A DNA stretch of 22,254 bases from positions 1 through 22,254 of the forward strand of contig DASYHY010000027.1 of the NCBI GenBank assembly GCA_036252795.1, given 5' to 3'. The notes under the pieces are model-generated. The model was not told the origin of the DNA. It did not search any database and saw nothing but the letters and a program-made list of their open reading frames with translations. This DNA is from Aurantimonas sp036252795. GTDB lineage: Bacteria > Pseudomonadota > Alphaproteobacteria > Rhizobiales > Rhizobiaceae. Both the position numbers and the translations under genes were made by a program. Shown one piece after another: positions 1-7,633 of this stretch. Each line of letters begins with the position of its first letter. Position 1 is the first letter of the stretch.

Positions 1-1
1 G

Positions 2-157
2 GCGGACTTCGACGTCGACCACTACCTCGCCAACTATGATGACCTGCGGGCCGCCTTTGCCGATGGCAGCGGCGGCTACGACGAAATGGCCGCGACGCTG
101 CACTACATCCAGGCGGGCTACTTCGAAGGCCGCACGGACGACCCGATGATGGCGTAG
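2..157 (+). CDS. C-terminal end of a protein with RTX-associated 'YLANYDDLRAAF' repeat (partial)
   Basis: Only the last 51 residues and the TAG stop are in the window; the frame is open at the left edge. The tail has the pattern DFDVDHYLANYDDLRAAF, then a 'TLHYIQAGYFEGR' segment. This 45-50 residue repeat is common near the C-termini of large secreted or surface proteins of alphaproteobacteria, often beside RTX calcium-binding nonapeptides or peptidase domains. No catalytic domain is visible in this fragment, so the function of the whole protein cannot be given. An intrinsic terminator follows 45 nt after the stop, so this is the last gene of its transcript. The repeat recognition is fairly secure; the RTX association is family knowledge and is not seen here. 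Confidence 0.75.
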   Translation, partial: ADFDVDHYLANYDDLRAAFADGSGGYDEMAATLHYIQAGYFEGRTDDPMMA

Positions 158-202
158 AGCGCTGCGGCGAGATCAATATTGCCGCATCTGATTGAGCAAC
201 CG

Positions 203-230
203 AGCCCGGCCACCTGCGCCGGGCTTTTTC
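203..230 (+). terminator. Rho-independent terminator after the repeat protein
   Basis: A perfect 8-bp stem pairs AGCCCGGC (203-210) with GCCGGGCT (218-225). The loop is 7 nt and a run of five T (225-229) begins at the stem foot. GC-rich stem, short loop and T tract fit a classical intrinsic terminator for plus-strand transcription ending the gene at 2-157. The rest of the 270-bp gap (158-427) shows no further gene or convincing promoter. Confidence 0.85.
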
Positions 231-427
231 ATGCCCGGACATGACTGAGTTCGAGAATTTCCGAGGTGCCGCGATACGCATGGACGACATCAACCTGCCG
301 CGCTGCGGCGCGACGACGGCGTTCGGCGCCCATATGAGGGCGGTCGGACTCTTTCGTCGCTCCCTTCCCGGCATACCGGTGTGGTAGGGATCGGCGATCG
401 CTGCGTCAGCGCGAAGAGGAAGTCCGA

Positions 428-817
428 TTGACGTCATCTCCGAGCCGGAAGCCCCTCATTCTGGCGACCCTCCTTTGCCTCGGCGCCACCAGCGCCGTCG
501 CCCAGCCGTCGGCCAACGACATCGAGGCGCAGCTGATGCGCTGCTGGGCCCCGCCCTCGGCCGACGCGGCCGCATCGGTCCGGCCCATCACCTTCGCCCT
601 GGTGCTCGGTCCCGACGGCAGCCTGCTCGACGCCAGCACCGACTATTCACCGTTGAACGCCGTCGAGCGGACGCTTCGCGACGCGGCGGTACGGGCGCTG
701 CGGCGCTGCCTGCCAGTGCGCCCGCCAGCCGCGCCCTACGAGGAATGGAAGGACACGCCGGTCACGTTCGACGTGGTGCGGCCGAGGCGTTCGCCGAACA
801 TCCGCCTGCCGGACTGA
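428..817 (+). CDS. Small exported protein with TolA C-terminal-like domain
   Basis: A protein of 129 aa. The start is TTG at 428, chosen because GAGGA lies 7 nt upstream and the N-terminus is then a good Sec signal peptide: basic residues to about position 8, a hydrophobic stretch 9-22, and likely cleavage after AVA-25. The mature part resembles the C-terminal domain of TolA: a 'MRCW' motif (Cys39), a two-strand segment with 'GPDGSLL', a helix 'RTLRDAAVRALRRC' (Cys94), and 'YEEWKDTPVTFD'. The two cysteines sit where TolA domain III has its disulfide. TolA itself has an N-terminal membrane anchor and a long helical stalk; both are absent, so this is an orphan periplasmic domain. It stands alone, convergent with the ggt gene. 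Role unknown; binding to a Tol/TonB partner is conjecture. Confidence 0.75.
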   Translation: MTSSPSRKPLILATLLCLGATSAVAQPSANDIEAQLMRCWAPPSADAAASVRPITFALVLGPDGSLLDASTDYSPLNAVERTLRDAAVRALRRCLPVRPPAAPYEEWKDTPVTFDVVRPRRSPNIRLPD

Positions 818-853
818 TGCGCCGATGACGTGACGCCGGGGAGGCGCGCAGCC

Positions 854-2440
854 TCACCAGGCCAGCGCGGCACTGTCGGCACGCGGGTCGCCGGCGGCCT
901 GGACGCCGCCATCGGCGCTGCGGACGATGGCACCGGCATGGCCGGCGAGATCGCTGGAGGGCTCGATCATCTCGATCTCGTGGCCGGCGGCCCGCAGGGC
1001 CTCGACCAGCGCCGGATCGAAGCGCGATTCGAGTTTCAGGCTGGTGGTGGAATCGCCCCAGGTCTTGCCGAGGAGCCAGCGGGGCGCGGTGATCGCCGCC
1101 TGTAGATCCTCGCCGAAGCAGACATGGCGGGTGAACACGGCCGCCTGTGTCTGCGGCTGTCCCTCGCCGCCCATGTTGCCGTAGGCCATGACCCGGCCGT
1201 CGTTCAGCACGGCGAGGGCGGGGTTCAGCGTGTGGAAGGGCCGGCGGCCGGGGGCGAGCTGGTTGGGGCCCGGTTGCAGCGAGAAGCCTGCGCCGCGGTT
1301 CTGCAGCATGATGCCGGTGCCGGGGTCGGTGACGCCCGAGCCGAACTCGAAGAAGACGCTCTGGATGAAGCTGACCACCGTGCCGTCGGCGTCGCAGGCG
1401 CCCATCCAGATCGTGTCGCCGGGCTTGGCGACGTGCGGCCAGGGCAGGGCCGTCCCGCGGTCGATGCGGGCGGCGAGATCGTCGAGGAGCGACGCATCGA
1501 GAAGGTCCTGCGCCGGCCGGGCCATGCCGTCCGGGTCCCCGAGTTCGCGATTGCGCAGGATGAATGCCTGCTTGGTCGCCTCGACGAGACCGTGGATGTG
1601 ATCGAAGCCATCGCCCTCGGCGACGCCGAGCCGGTCGAACAGAGCGAGGATCATCAGCGAGGCAACGCCCTGCGTCGGCGCCACCATGTTGTAGAGCGTG
1701 CCGTGGCTGGTGCTCACGTGGAGCGGCACTTCGCGAGTAGCCCGGTAGCTCGCGAAGTCGCTCGCCCGCAGCGGACTGCCGCACGTTTCGGCGAAGGAAG
1801 CGACCGAGCGTGCCGGGGCACCGTCGTAGTAGCTCCGCAGGCCGTTGTCCCGCAGGTGCCGGAACGTCCGGCCGAGCGCCTTCTGTTCGAGGCGCGCGCC
1901 GGGCGCCGGCACCTTGCCGCCATCGAGATAGTGCTCGGCAAAGCCGGGCACGGCTTCGAGCCCGGCCAGTTTCGCCGCGGTGATGCGGGACTGGCCGGTG
2001 CTGACGGCGATGCCGTTCTCGGCGAAACCGATCGCGGCTTCGAGGAGCGTGGCGAGCGGCAGGCGTCGCTCCGCCGGCACCTCCTCGAGGGCGAGGCGCC
2101 AGCTGTCGATGGCGCCGGGGACGGTGAGGGCGGCAAGGCCGCCACGGCTCGGGATGGCGTCCGGGTGGCCCTGAGCGGCGTAGAGTGCCGGTGTCGCCAG
2201 CGCCGCCGCCCGGCCGGCGCCTGAGATCGCGATCGGGGCGTGCCCTGGTCTGGCGATCAGCCAGAAGGCGTCGCCGCCGATGCCGTTCATGTGCGGATAG
2301 ACTGTGGCGATCGTCGCGGCGGCCGCCACCATCGCCTCGATGGCGGTGCCGCCCGCCTGCATCACGTCGCGCCCGGCCAGGGCGGCGAGGCGGTGGGGCG
2401 CGGTGAAGGCGGCGTTCAGTCCGTAGGCGGTGTGTTGCAT
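854..2440 (-). CDS. ggt: Gamma-glutamyltransferase family protein (Ntn hydrolase)
   Basis: A protein of 528 aa covering the whole family length, with no signal peptide, so cytoplasmic as read. Family marks are 'HMNGIGGDAFW' (50-60), 'TVPGAIDSW' (106-114), 'NMVAPTQGVASL' (251-262) and 'GNMGGEGQPQ' (421-430). The segment GDTIWMGACD (341-350) aligns with the TTHYSVVD region of classic GGT, making Thr343 the expected nucleophile and the autocleavage point between large and small subunits. Residues around it (IWMG, then FIQSVFFEFGSGV) fit the oxamate amidohydrolase/GGT-like branch better than glutathione-specific GGT, so the natural substrate may be another gamma-glutamyl or amide compound. It starts 4 nt after dctM and is the last gene of the TRAP operon, so it probably acts on the imported compound. 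Family assignment is firm; substrate is unknown. Confidence 0.9.
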   Translation of the reverse strand: MQHTAYGLNAAFTAPHRLAALAGRDVMQAGGTAIEAMVAAAATIATVYPHMNGIGGDAFWLIARPGHAPIAISGAGRAAALATPALYAAQGHPDAIPSRGGLAALTVPGAIDSWRLALEEVPAERRLPLATLLEAAIGFAENGIAVSTGQSRITAAKLAGLEAVPGFAEHYLDGGKVPAPGARLEQKALGRTFRHLRDNGLRSYYDGAPARSVASFAETCGSPLRASDFASYRATREVPLHVSTSHGTLYNMVAPTQGVASLMILALFDRLGVAEGDGFDHIHGLVEATKQAFILRNRELGDPDGMARPAQDLLDASLLDDLAARIDRGTALPWPHVAKPGDTIWMGACDADGTVVSFIQSVFFEFGSGVTDPGTGIMLQNRGAGFSLQPGPNQLAPGRRPFHTLNPALAVLNDGRVMAYGNMGGEGQPQTQAAVFTRHVCFGEDLQAAITAPRWLLGKTWGDSTTSLKLESRFDPALVEALRAAGHEIEMIEPSSDLAGHAGAIVRSADGGVQAAGDPRADSAALAW

Positions 2441-2444
2441 GATC

Positions 2445-3770
2445 TTACCAACCGATCGCGTCGGGCAGCCACAGAGCCAGCTGCGGGAACAGATAGACGA
2501 GGAATACCGCGAAAAGCTGGATCGCGATGAACGGGATGACGCCCCGGTAGATCTCGATCGTGCGCAGTTGCGGCGGCGCGACGCCCTTCAGGAAGAATAG
2601 CGCCCAGCCGAAAGGCGGTGTCAGGAACGAGGTCTGCAGGTTGATTGCGACGAGGATCGCGATCCACGCCATGTCCGCGCCGGCCGCGTGGAAGATCGGC
2701 AGGAACAGCGGCAGGGCGATGTAGGAGATCTCGATCCACTCGAGAAAAAAGCCGAGGACGAAGATCAGCGCCAGGAGGAACAGGATCTGGCCATCGAGGC
2801 CGCCCGGCACCATGGCGAAGGCGTCCTGCACCAGCCGCTCGCCGCCGAGGCCGCGAAAGGCCAGTCCGAAGGGCTGGGCGAAGATCAGGATCAGGAACAC
2901 CATGGCGCTGGTGACGAAGGCCGAGCGGGCGACGTCGCGCATCAGCCTGTAGTCGAGGCGTCCGGTGCCGAGGGCCAGCAGGATCGAGCCGAGCGCGCCC
3001 ATGGAGGCGGCTTCCGTCGGCGCGGCAATCCCGCCGATGATCGAGCCGAGGACCAGGAAGATCAGCGCGATCGGCGGCAGCACGACGCTGGCGAGCTGTC
3101 CGGCGAGCTGGCGGCCCGACAGGGCCTCGCGCTCCGCAAGCGCGATCGGCGGCATCGCGTCCGGGCGCAGCAGGCCGAGCACCAGGATGTAGAGGACGAA
3201 GAGGGCCGAGAGGATCAGGCTGGGGATCAGCGCCGCGGCAAAGAGGGTGCCGACGCTTTCGCCCATGATGTCGGCCAGGAGGATGAGCACCAGGCTCGGC
3301 GGGATGATCTGGCCGAGCGTTCCCGAGGCGCAGATGACGCCGGCCGCCACGCCGTGGTCGTAGCCGCGGTTGAGGATCGGCCCGAGCGCGATCAGGCCGA
3401 GCGTGACCACCGTCGCACCGACGACGCCGGAGGCCGCGCCCATCAGGACGCCGACGATGACGATGGCGAGCGCCATGCCGCCGCGCAGGCCGCCCATGGC
3501 CAGCCCGATCACCTCCAGCAGCCGCTCGGCGATACGGCTCTTCTCCAGCATGATGCCCATGAAGATGAACAGCGGCAGCGCCAGGAGCGTGTAGTTCGTC
3601 ACTGTCCCGTAGATGCGCGCCGGCAGCAGGTTGAAGAGCATGGGCCCGAAGCCGATCCAGCCGAAGAAGAGGCCGGTGACGCCGAGGCAGACCGCGACCG
3701 GCACGCCGAGCAGGAGCAGGGCGAAGAAGGCGCCGATCATGCCGAGCGCCAGGATTTCGGTGAAGGGCAT
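2445..3770 (-). CDS. dctM: TRAP transporter large permease subunit, DctM family
   Basis: An integral membrane protein of 441 aa with about 12 hydrophobic segments; it forms the transport channel and uses the ion gradient to move substrate handed over by the periplasmic binding protein. Recognisable DctM stretches are 'YTLLALPLFIFMGIML' (60-75), 'GGLRGGMALAIVIVGVLMGA' near 92-111, and 'ICASGTLGQIIPPS' near residue 150. The last is characteristic of the TakP-linked branch of DctM proteins. It lies 3 nt after dctQ and 4 nt before ggt, so translation is probably coupled. The length is normal and nothing is missing. Confidence 0.95.
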   Translation of the reverse strand: MPFTEILALGMIGAFFALLLLGVPVAVCLGVTGLFFGWIGFGPMLFNLLPARIYGTVTNYTLLALPLFIFMGIMLEKSRIAERLLEVIGLAMGGLRGGMALAIVIVGVLMGAASGVVGATVVTLGLIALGPILNRGYDHGVAAGVICASGTLGQIIPPSLVLILLADIMGESVGTLFAAALIPSLILSALFVLYILVLGLLRPDAMPPIALAEREALSGRQLAGQLASVVLPPIALIFLVLGSIIGGIAAPTEAASMGALGSILLALGTGRLDYRLMRDVARSAFVTSAMVFLILIFAQPFGLAFRGLGGERLVQDAFAMVPGGLDGQILFLLALIFVLGFFLEWIEISYIALPLFLPIFHAAGADMAWIAILVAINLQTSFLTPPFGWALFFLKGVAPPQLRTIEIYRGVIPFIAIQLFAVFLVYLFPQLALWLPDAIGW

Positions 3771-3773
3771 GGA

Positions 3774-4298
3774 CTATTCCGGGCGCAGGTCGGCGGGGGC
3801 GATCAGGCGGGCGATGTTGACCAGCGTCATTCCGGCGGCCTGGATCGCCAGGAGAAGGAAGGCCGCGGGGAGCAGCCCTTTCAGCAGATAACGCTGGCTC
3901 AGGCCGCCCGGGTCGGGGGAGCCCTCATTCATGGCGTAGCTCTGCATGACGTAGCCGATGGCGAACCAGGCGAGCGCCAGGCTGACGACGAGCAGGCCGA
4001 GCGTGCCGATCAGGTCGACGATCAGCCGCGTGCGCGGCCCGAAGCGCTCGTAGAGCACGTCGACCCGAACCTCGGCGCCCTGGTTGATCCCGTACGCCAT
4101 GCCGAACAGCGCGCCGAAGGCCATCACGTGCCATTCGAGTTCCTGCGCGGCGACGCTGCCGATGCCGAGGAGGTAGCGGCCGAGCACGTTGCCGGCGACC
4201 AGCAGCACGAGCAGCAGCGCCGACCAGGCCGCGACATGGCCGACGAGGCGGACCAGACGCTCGGCCTGGTCCGCGATCCTGATCAGGCTTGTCGCCAT
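3774..4298 (-). CDS. dctQ: TRAP transporter small permease subunit, DctQ family
   Basis: A protein of 174 aa with four predicted membrane helices: about 23-45, 60-80, 92-115 and 140-165. This is the usual DctQ topology. Family features are 'GNVLGRYLLG' (36-45), 'QELEWHVMAFGALFGMAYG' (52-70) and the 'VRVDVLYERF' segment that follows. DctQ docks against DctM to complete the membrane complex and has no separate catalytic site. It starts 4 nt after the dctP stop and ends 3 nt before dctM. There is no intergenic hairpin between dctP and dctQ here, in contrast to the second TRAP system at 17.2 kb. Confidence 0.93.
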   Translation of the reverse strand: MATSLIRIADQAERLVRLVGHVAAWSALLLVLLVAGNVLGRYLLGIGSVAAQELEWHVMAFGALFGMAYGINQGAEVRVDVLYERFGPRTRLIVDLIGTLGLLVVSLALAWFAIGYVMQSYAMNEGSPDPGGLSQRYLLKGLLPAAFLLLAIQAAGMTLVNIARLIAPADLRPE

Positions 4299-4302
4299 GG
4301 GA

Positions 4303-5385
4303 TCAGGACTTCAGCCCGAAGAGCGGCTCCTCGGATCGTCCCGCCCAGGTGTCGTGCTCGACCTTGAAGGCCATGTAGGCTTCGTGGACCTTCCTCAGTG
4401 CCGGATCGCTCTCACCCGCTTCGGCCAGCGTCGAATCCGTCGCTTCGCGCAGGGCCTCGACGATACTCGCCGGCAGTACCTGCGCCGTGACGCCCTCGTT
4501 CTCGACGAGATCCCGCATCGCCTCGGCGTTGACGGCCTCGCACCAGGTGTAGCTCTCCACGGTGCAGGCTTTCGCGGCTACCTCCACGATCGCCTTCAGA
4601 TCGTCGGGCAGGGAGTCCCATGCGGTCTTGTTGACCAGCAGCTCGGTGACGTTGTTCGGCTCGTGCCAGCCGGTGGTGTAGTAGAACTTGGCGGCGTTCT
4701 GCAGGCCAAGGCGGCGATCCTGATAGGGGCCGACGAATTCGGCGGCGTCGATGACGCCGCGCTCCAGCGCCGGAAAGATCTCGCCCCCCGGCAGCAGGCG
4801 GACGTCGACACCCAGCGTCGCATACACCTTCCCGGCAAGGCCCGGGATGCGCATCTTCAGGCCGCTGAGGTCTTCCACGCTCTCCAGCGGCTCGCGGAAC
4901 CAGCCGGTCATCTGGACGCCGGTATTGCCCATCGGCATCGCCTTGAGGCCGATGGGCTCGTAGAGCTCGTCCCACAGCTCCTGGCCGCCGCCATGGTAGA
5001 TCCAGGCGGTCTGCCCGGCGAAGTTCATGCCGAAGGGGACGGTGGTGAAATACTGTGCGGCGGGGATGCGGCCGGCCCAGAAATAGGCGTTGGCGGCATT
5101 CATCTCGACCGTACCGCTCTGCACCGCGTCGAAGCCCTCGAGCGCCGGGATCAGCTCGCCCGCCGCGAAGTGCTGGATGGTCAGGCGGCCGCCGCTCATG
5201 GCCGCGACCTTGTTGCAGAAATCCGTCGGGCTGCCCGGCCCTTCGACATAGAAGGGCGAGCCCGGCCCATAGGCGTTGGTCATGCGCCAGTTGAAGCTTT
5301 CCTGGGCGCGCACGACCGCGGGTGCCGCGAGCGGCAGCGTGGCCGCTGCGATGGCGGTACCGGTGATGAACTGACGACGCTTCAT
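4303..5385 (-). CDS. dctP: TRAP transporter substrate-binding protein, TakP-like DctP family
   Basis: A periplasmic solute receptor of 360 aa. The open frame extends further upstream, but the start is set at 5385 because AAGGA lies 7 nt before it and the protein then begins MKRRQFITG, a twin-arginine type signal peptide with cleavage near residue 27 (VRA). Landmarks are 'YGPGSPFYVEGPG' (39-51), the ligand carboxylate arginine in 'LKMRIPG' (Arg179), 'LPGGEIFPALERGVIDA' (198-214), 'EFVGPYQD' (216-223), 'TGWHEP' (238-243) and 'LLVNKTAWDSLP' (249-260). This set matches the TakP subgroup, whose characterised member binds 2-oxo acids such as pyruvate. TakP has Trp where this protein has Phe217, so ligand preference may differ. 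It is the first gene of dctPQM-ggt. Confidence 0.93.
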   Translation of the reverse strand: MKRRQFITGTAIAAATLPLAAPAVVRAQESFNWRMTNAYGPGSPFYVEGPGSPTDFCNKVAAMSGGRLTIQHFAAGELIPALEGFDAVQSGTVEMNAANAYFWAGRIPAAQYFTTVPFGMNFAGQTAWIYHGGGQELWDELYEPIGLKAMPMGNTGVQMTGWFREPLESVEDLSGLKMRIPGLAGKVYATLGVDVRLLPGGEIFPALERGVIDAAEFVGPYQDRRLGLQNAAKFYYTTGWHEPNNVTELLVNKTAWDSLPDDLKAIVEVAAKACTVESYTWCEAVNAEAMRDLVENEGVTAQVLPASIVEALREATDSTLAEAGESDPALRKVHEAYMAFKVEHDTWAGRSEEPLFGLKS

Positions 5386-5500
5386 GGGAGATCCTTCGCT
5401 TCTGCCGGGGTTCGGTCTCGCCAGACAGATGAGCAAGCCGCGTGCCAAGCAGCGCAGACACGGCCTGAAGGACAAAGTGAGCGCAGGAGAGGCGGCGTCG

Positions 5501-5510
5501 CGTATACAAT
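5501..5510. promoter_or_regulatory. Possible GntR/FCD-type operator half-conserved palindrome
   Basis: The gap 5386-5670 (285 bp) separates cls from the downstream dctPQM-ggt operon, both on the minus strand, so it should hold that operon's promoter. The only regulator-like motif I see is CGTATACAAT on the plus strand (ATTGTATACG on the minus strand). Its GTATAC core is a perfect palindrome, and 8 of 10 bases fit the TTGTATACAA-type site bound by FadR-subfamily GntR regulators. No convincing -35/-10 pair at normal spacing was found beside it. No GntR gene is in the window. The remainder of the gap shows no gene and no clear terminator for cls. Confidence 0.25.
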
Positions 5511-5670
5511 CGCGCCATTTCGGGTGGCGGGTTGAACACGGAGGAAGCAGATCCCCGCTGCAGGCGGTGGACCAGCGGCAGGACCGTCAGCCTCCCGGAG
5601 GATCGGGCGCCCGCGTGCCGCCACTCGCTGCAATCATCCGTTGCCGGAAGCCGGTCGGCGATCCGCTTCG

Positions 5671-7089
5671 TCAGAGCAGCGGACTGAGGAGCCGCGCGAG
5701 GTTCTCGGCGAAGCGCCGCGGCCGCGGGCGATTTTGCCACTCCTGTGCGAGCAGTTGCCGGCTGCTCCCGATTGCCCGAGCCTGCGTGGCATCCAGTATG
5801 GCCGTCGTCGCCGCATCCGGAATGAGCAGGCTCACCTCCTCGTTCAGCTGGAACGAGCGCAGGTCGACATTGCTCGACCCGATCACCGACAGACGGCCGT
5901 CGATGCCGACGTGCTTGGCGTGGAGCAGATACTCCTCGAAGAGGTAGATGGAGACGCCCGCCGCCAGCAGCTCCTCGTAATAGGATTCCTGCGCCAGCCG
6001 CACGAGGCGCTGGTCGGTGACGGCCGAGACGATGACCGTGACGCTGACCCCGCGCAGCACCGCGGTGCGCATCGCCCCTATCAGTTCCTCCTCGGGGATC
6101 AGGTAGGGCGTCGTCACCACGACCGAGCGCTGCGCCGTGTGGATCAGCCAGACGAGCAGAGTGGCGAAGCCCTCCAGCGGAAAGTTTGCCCCGCTCGGCA
6201 GGATCTGCGCGACCGCCGGGCCGGCGGGCGCCGGCAGGTCGATCGTGTCGCTGAGCATGGTTTCGGTCTCGAGGAACCAGTCCGCGACGAACACCGCCGA
6301 CATCGAGCCGACGACCGGCCCGACGACCCGCACGACAAGCTCCTGATTGGTGATGCCCGGCCGGAAGTCCTTAGCCACGATGTTCTGCGAGCCGACGTAG
6401 CCGATCTCGCCGTCGATCACGAAAAGCTTGCGGTGGTTGCGCATGTCGCCCCGGGTGCGCCGGTGCAGCAGTCGGTAGGGGAGCGCCTCCCGGACCTCGA
6501 CGCCGGCAGCCCTGAGCCGCGAGACGGTGTTGCGGCGCCAGCGATGCGATCCCACCGGGTCGAGCAGGACGTGGCACTGGACGCCGCGCTCGACGGCGCG
6601 GGACAGCGCGTCGATCACCCGCAAGCCGGTGGCGTCGTCGGCGAAGATGTAGACCAGCAGGCGTACGTGCAGGCGCGCGGCGTCGATGTCGGCGACGAGC
6701 CGGTCGATCGTCGCGTCGTAGCCGTCCATCAGCTCGATGGCGTTGCCGCCGGTCGCGGGAAACCCGCCGACGCTCGACGCCAGTTCCACGGCCTTGCGGT
6801 TCTGGCCGTCCGTGATCGGCGTCTGCAGTTCGCCAAAGCGCGCGCGGGTCCGGGTGAAGAACGGGTCGAGCCGGCGGAAGCGCTCGGCGCGCCAGCGCGC
6901 GAAGGTCGGTCGGCCAATCGCCGCATAGAGGAGGATGCCCGGCAGCGGCAGGAAGAAGATGAATAGCAGCCAGCTCGTCGCGGACGGAGAATTGCGCCGT
7001 CGCGGCACCACGGCCAGCATCGCCAGTCGGATGATCCATTCCAAGACCAGGTAGATGAATCCGAGATGGGCGGAGATGGTGGCGATCAT
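5671..7089 (-). CDS. cls: Cardiolipin synthase / phospholipase D-like protein
   Basis: A protein of 472 aa with two N-terminal membrane helices (about 5-28 and 38-58) and two catalytic HKD motifs. The first is in 'MRNHRKLFVIDGEIGYVGSQN' (His219, Lys221, Asp226); the second is in 'LLHAKHVGIDGRLSVIGSSN' (His390, Lys392, Asp397). 'TPYLIPEEEL' (326-335) and 'VDLRSFQLNEEVSLLI' (408-423) are typical of bacterial cardiolipin synthases. These join two phosphatidylglycerols, or phosphatidylglycerol and another phospholipid, at the inner membrane. The length is that of ClsA-type enzymes. It lies 70 nt after yqaA on the same strand. Function is well supported at family level; exact lipid substrate cannot be read from sequence. 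Confidence 0.92.
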   Translation of the reverse strand: MIATISAHLGFIYLVLEWIIRLAMLAVVPRRRNSPSATSWLLFIFFLPLPGILLYAAIGRPTFARWRAERFRRLDPFFTRTRARFGELQTPITDGQNRKAVELASSVGGFPATGGNAIELMDGYDATIDRLVADIDAARLHVRLLVYIFADDATGLRVIDALSRAVERGVQCHVLLDPVGSHRWRRNTVSRLRAAGVEVREALPYRLLHRRTRGDMRNHRKLFVIDGEIGYVGSQNIVAKDFRPGITNQELVVRVVGPVVGSMSAVFVADWFLETETMLSDTIDLPAPAGPAVAQILPSGANFPLEGFATLLVWLIHTAQRSVVVTTPYLIPEEELIGAMRTAVLRGVSVTVIVSAVTDQRLVRLAQESYYEELLAAGVSIYLFEEYLLHAKHVGIDGRLSVIGSSNVDLRSFQLNEEVSLLIPDAATTAILDATQARAIGSSRQLLAQEWQNRPRPRRFAENLARLLSPLL

Positions 7090-7159
7090 CGGCGCACCAT
7101 AGCCGCGCGTCCCATCGCGAGACAGGGCACGCGGCGGCCACCCGCCAGGTCGCGATCGA

Positions 7160-7603
7160 TCATGAGCCGGTCCACCAGAGCGTCGCGGCCGCGATCCCTG
7201 CGTAGCGCAGGATTTTGCCGACGGCGACCAGCACGACGAACGCCGGGAGCGGCGTGCGCAGGGCTCCTGCCACGACGGTCAGCGGGTCGCCGATGATCGG
7301 CACCCAGGCGAAGAGCAGCGTCCAGATGCCGTAGCGCTCGAACCATGCGGCGGCGCGGCCGTAGCCGGCCTTCGACACCGGAAACCACCGTCGCCCCATG
7401 AAGCGGGCGAGGAAACGCCCGCACAGCCAGTTAGCCAGCGAGCCGGTGACGTTGCCGAAGGAAGCCGCCGCGACGAGCAGTACCGGTTCGCCGTAGCCCT
7501 TGATCAGCAGCCCGGACAGCAGCGCCTCGGACGATCCCGGCAGCAGCGTCGCCCCCAGGAACGAAGCGAGCATCAGCCCGCCATAGATGTCCGCATCACC
7601 CAT
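7160..7603 (-). CDS. yqaA: YqaA family membrane protein (DedA/VTT superfamily)
   Basis: A protein of 147 aa, predicted inner-membrane, about the size of E. coli YqaA. Matching segments are 'SFLGATLLPGSSEALL' (14-29), 'ASFGNVTGSLANWLCGRFLAR' (47-67), 'FERYGIWTLLFAWVPIIGDP' (88-107) and 'GKILRYAGIAAATLWW' (129-144). These keep the re-entrant-loop glycine/proline residues of the VTT fold. Relatives in the DedA superfamily move undecaprenyl phosphate or phospholipids across membranes; the function of YqaA itself is not settled. It begins 30 nt after the gcvP stop with no terminator seen between them, so it may be reached by read-through from the glycine operon. It is followed by cls. Confidence 0.9.
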   Translation of the reverse strand: MGDADIYGGLMLASFLGATLLPGSSEALLSGLLIKGYGEPVLLVAAASFGNVTGSLANWLCGRFLARFMGRRWFPVSKAGYGRAAAWFERYGIWTLLFAWVPIIGDPLTVVAGALRTPLPAFVVLVAVGKILRYAGIAAATLWWTGS

Positions 7604-7633
7604 GCCGGCCGATGGCCCGGAGTCCGCCGCCGG

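Noticed and set aside
836..856. Short hairpin GAGGC-GCGCA-GCCTC at the convergent end of the TolA-like gene and ggt
   Set aside because: Only 5 bp of stem, no T tract on either strand, and it overlaps the ggt stop codon. Too weak to call a terminator.
2688..4367. A 559-codon plus-strand open frame antisense to dctM/dctQ
   Set aside because: It is the extreme hydrophilic complement of membrane-protein codons, has no recognisable domain, and spans two genuine genes on the other strand.
5555..5578. CCGCTG...CAGCGG inverted repeat in the cls-dctP gap
   Set aside because: A 6-bp stem with a 12-nt loop and no T tract. Such repeats occur by chance in DNA this GC-rich.
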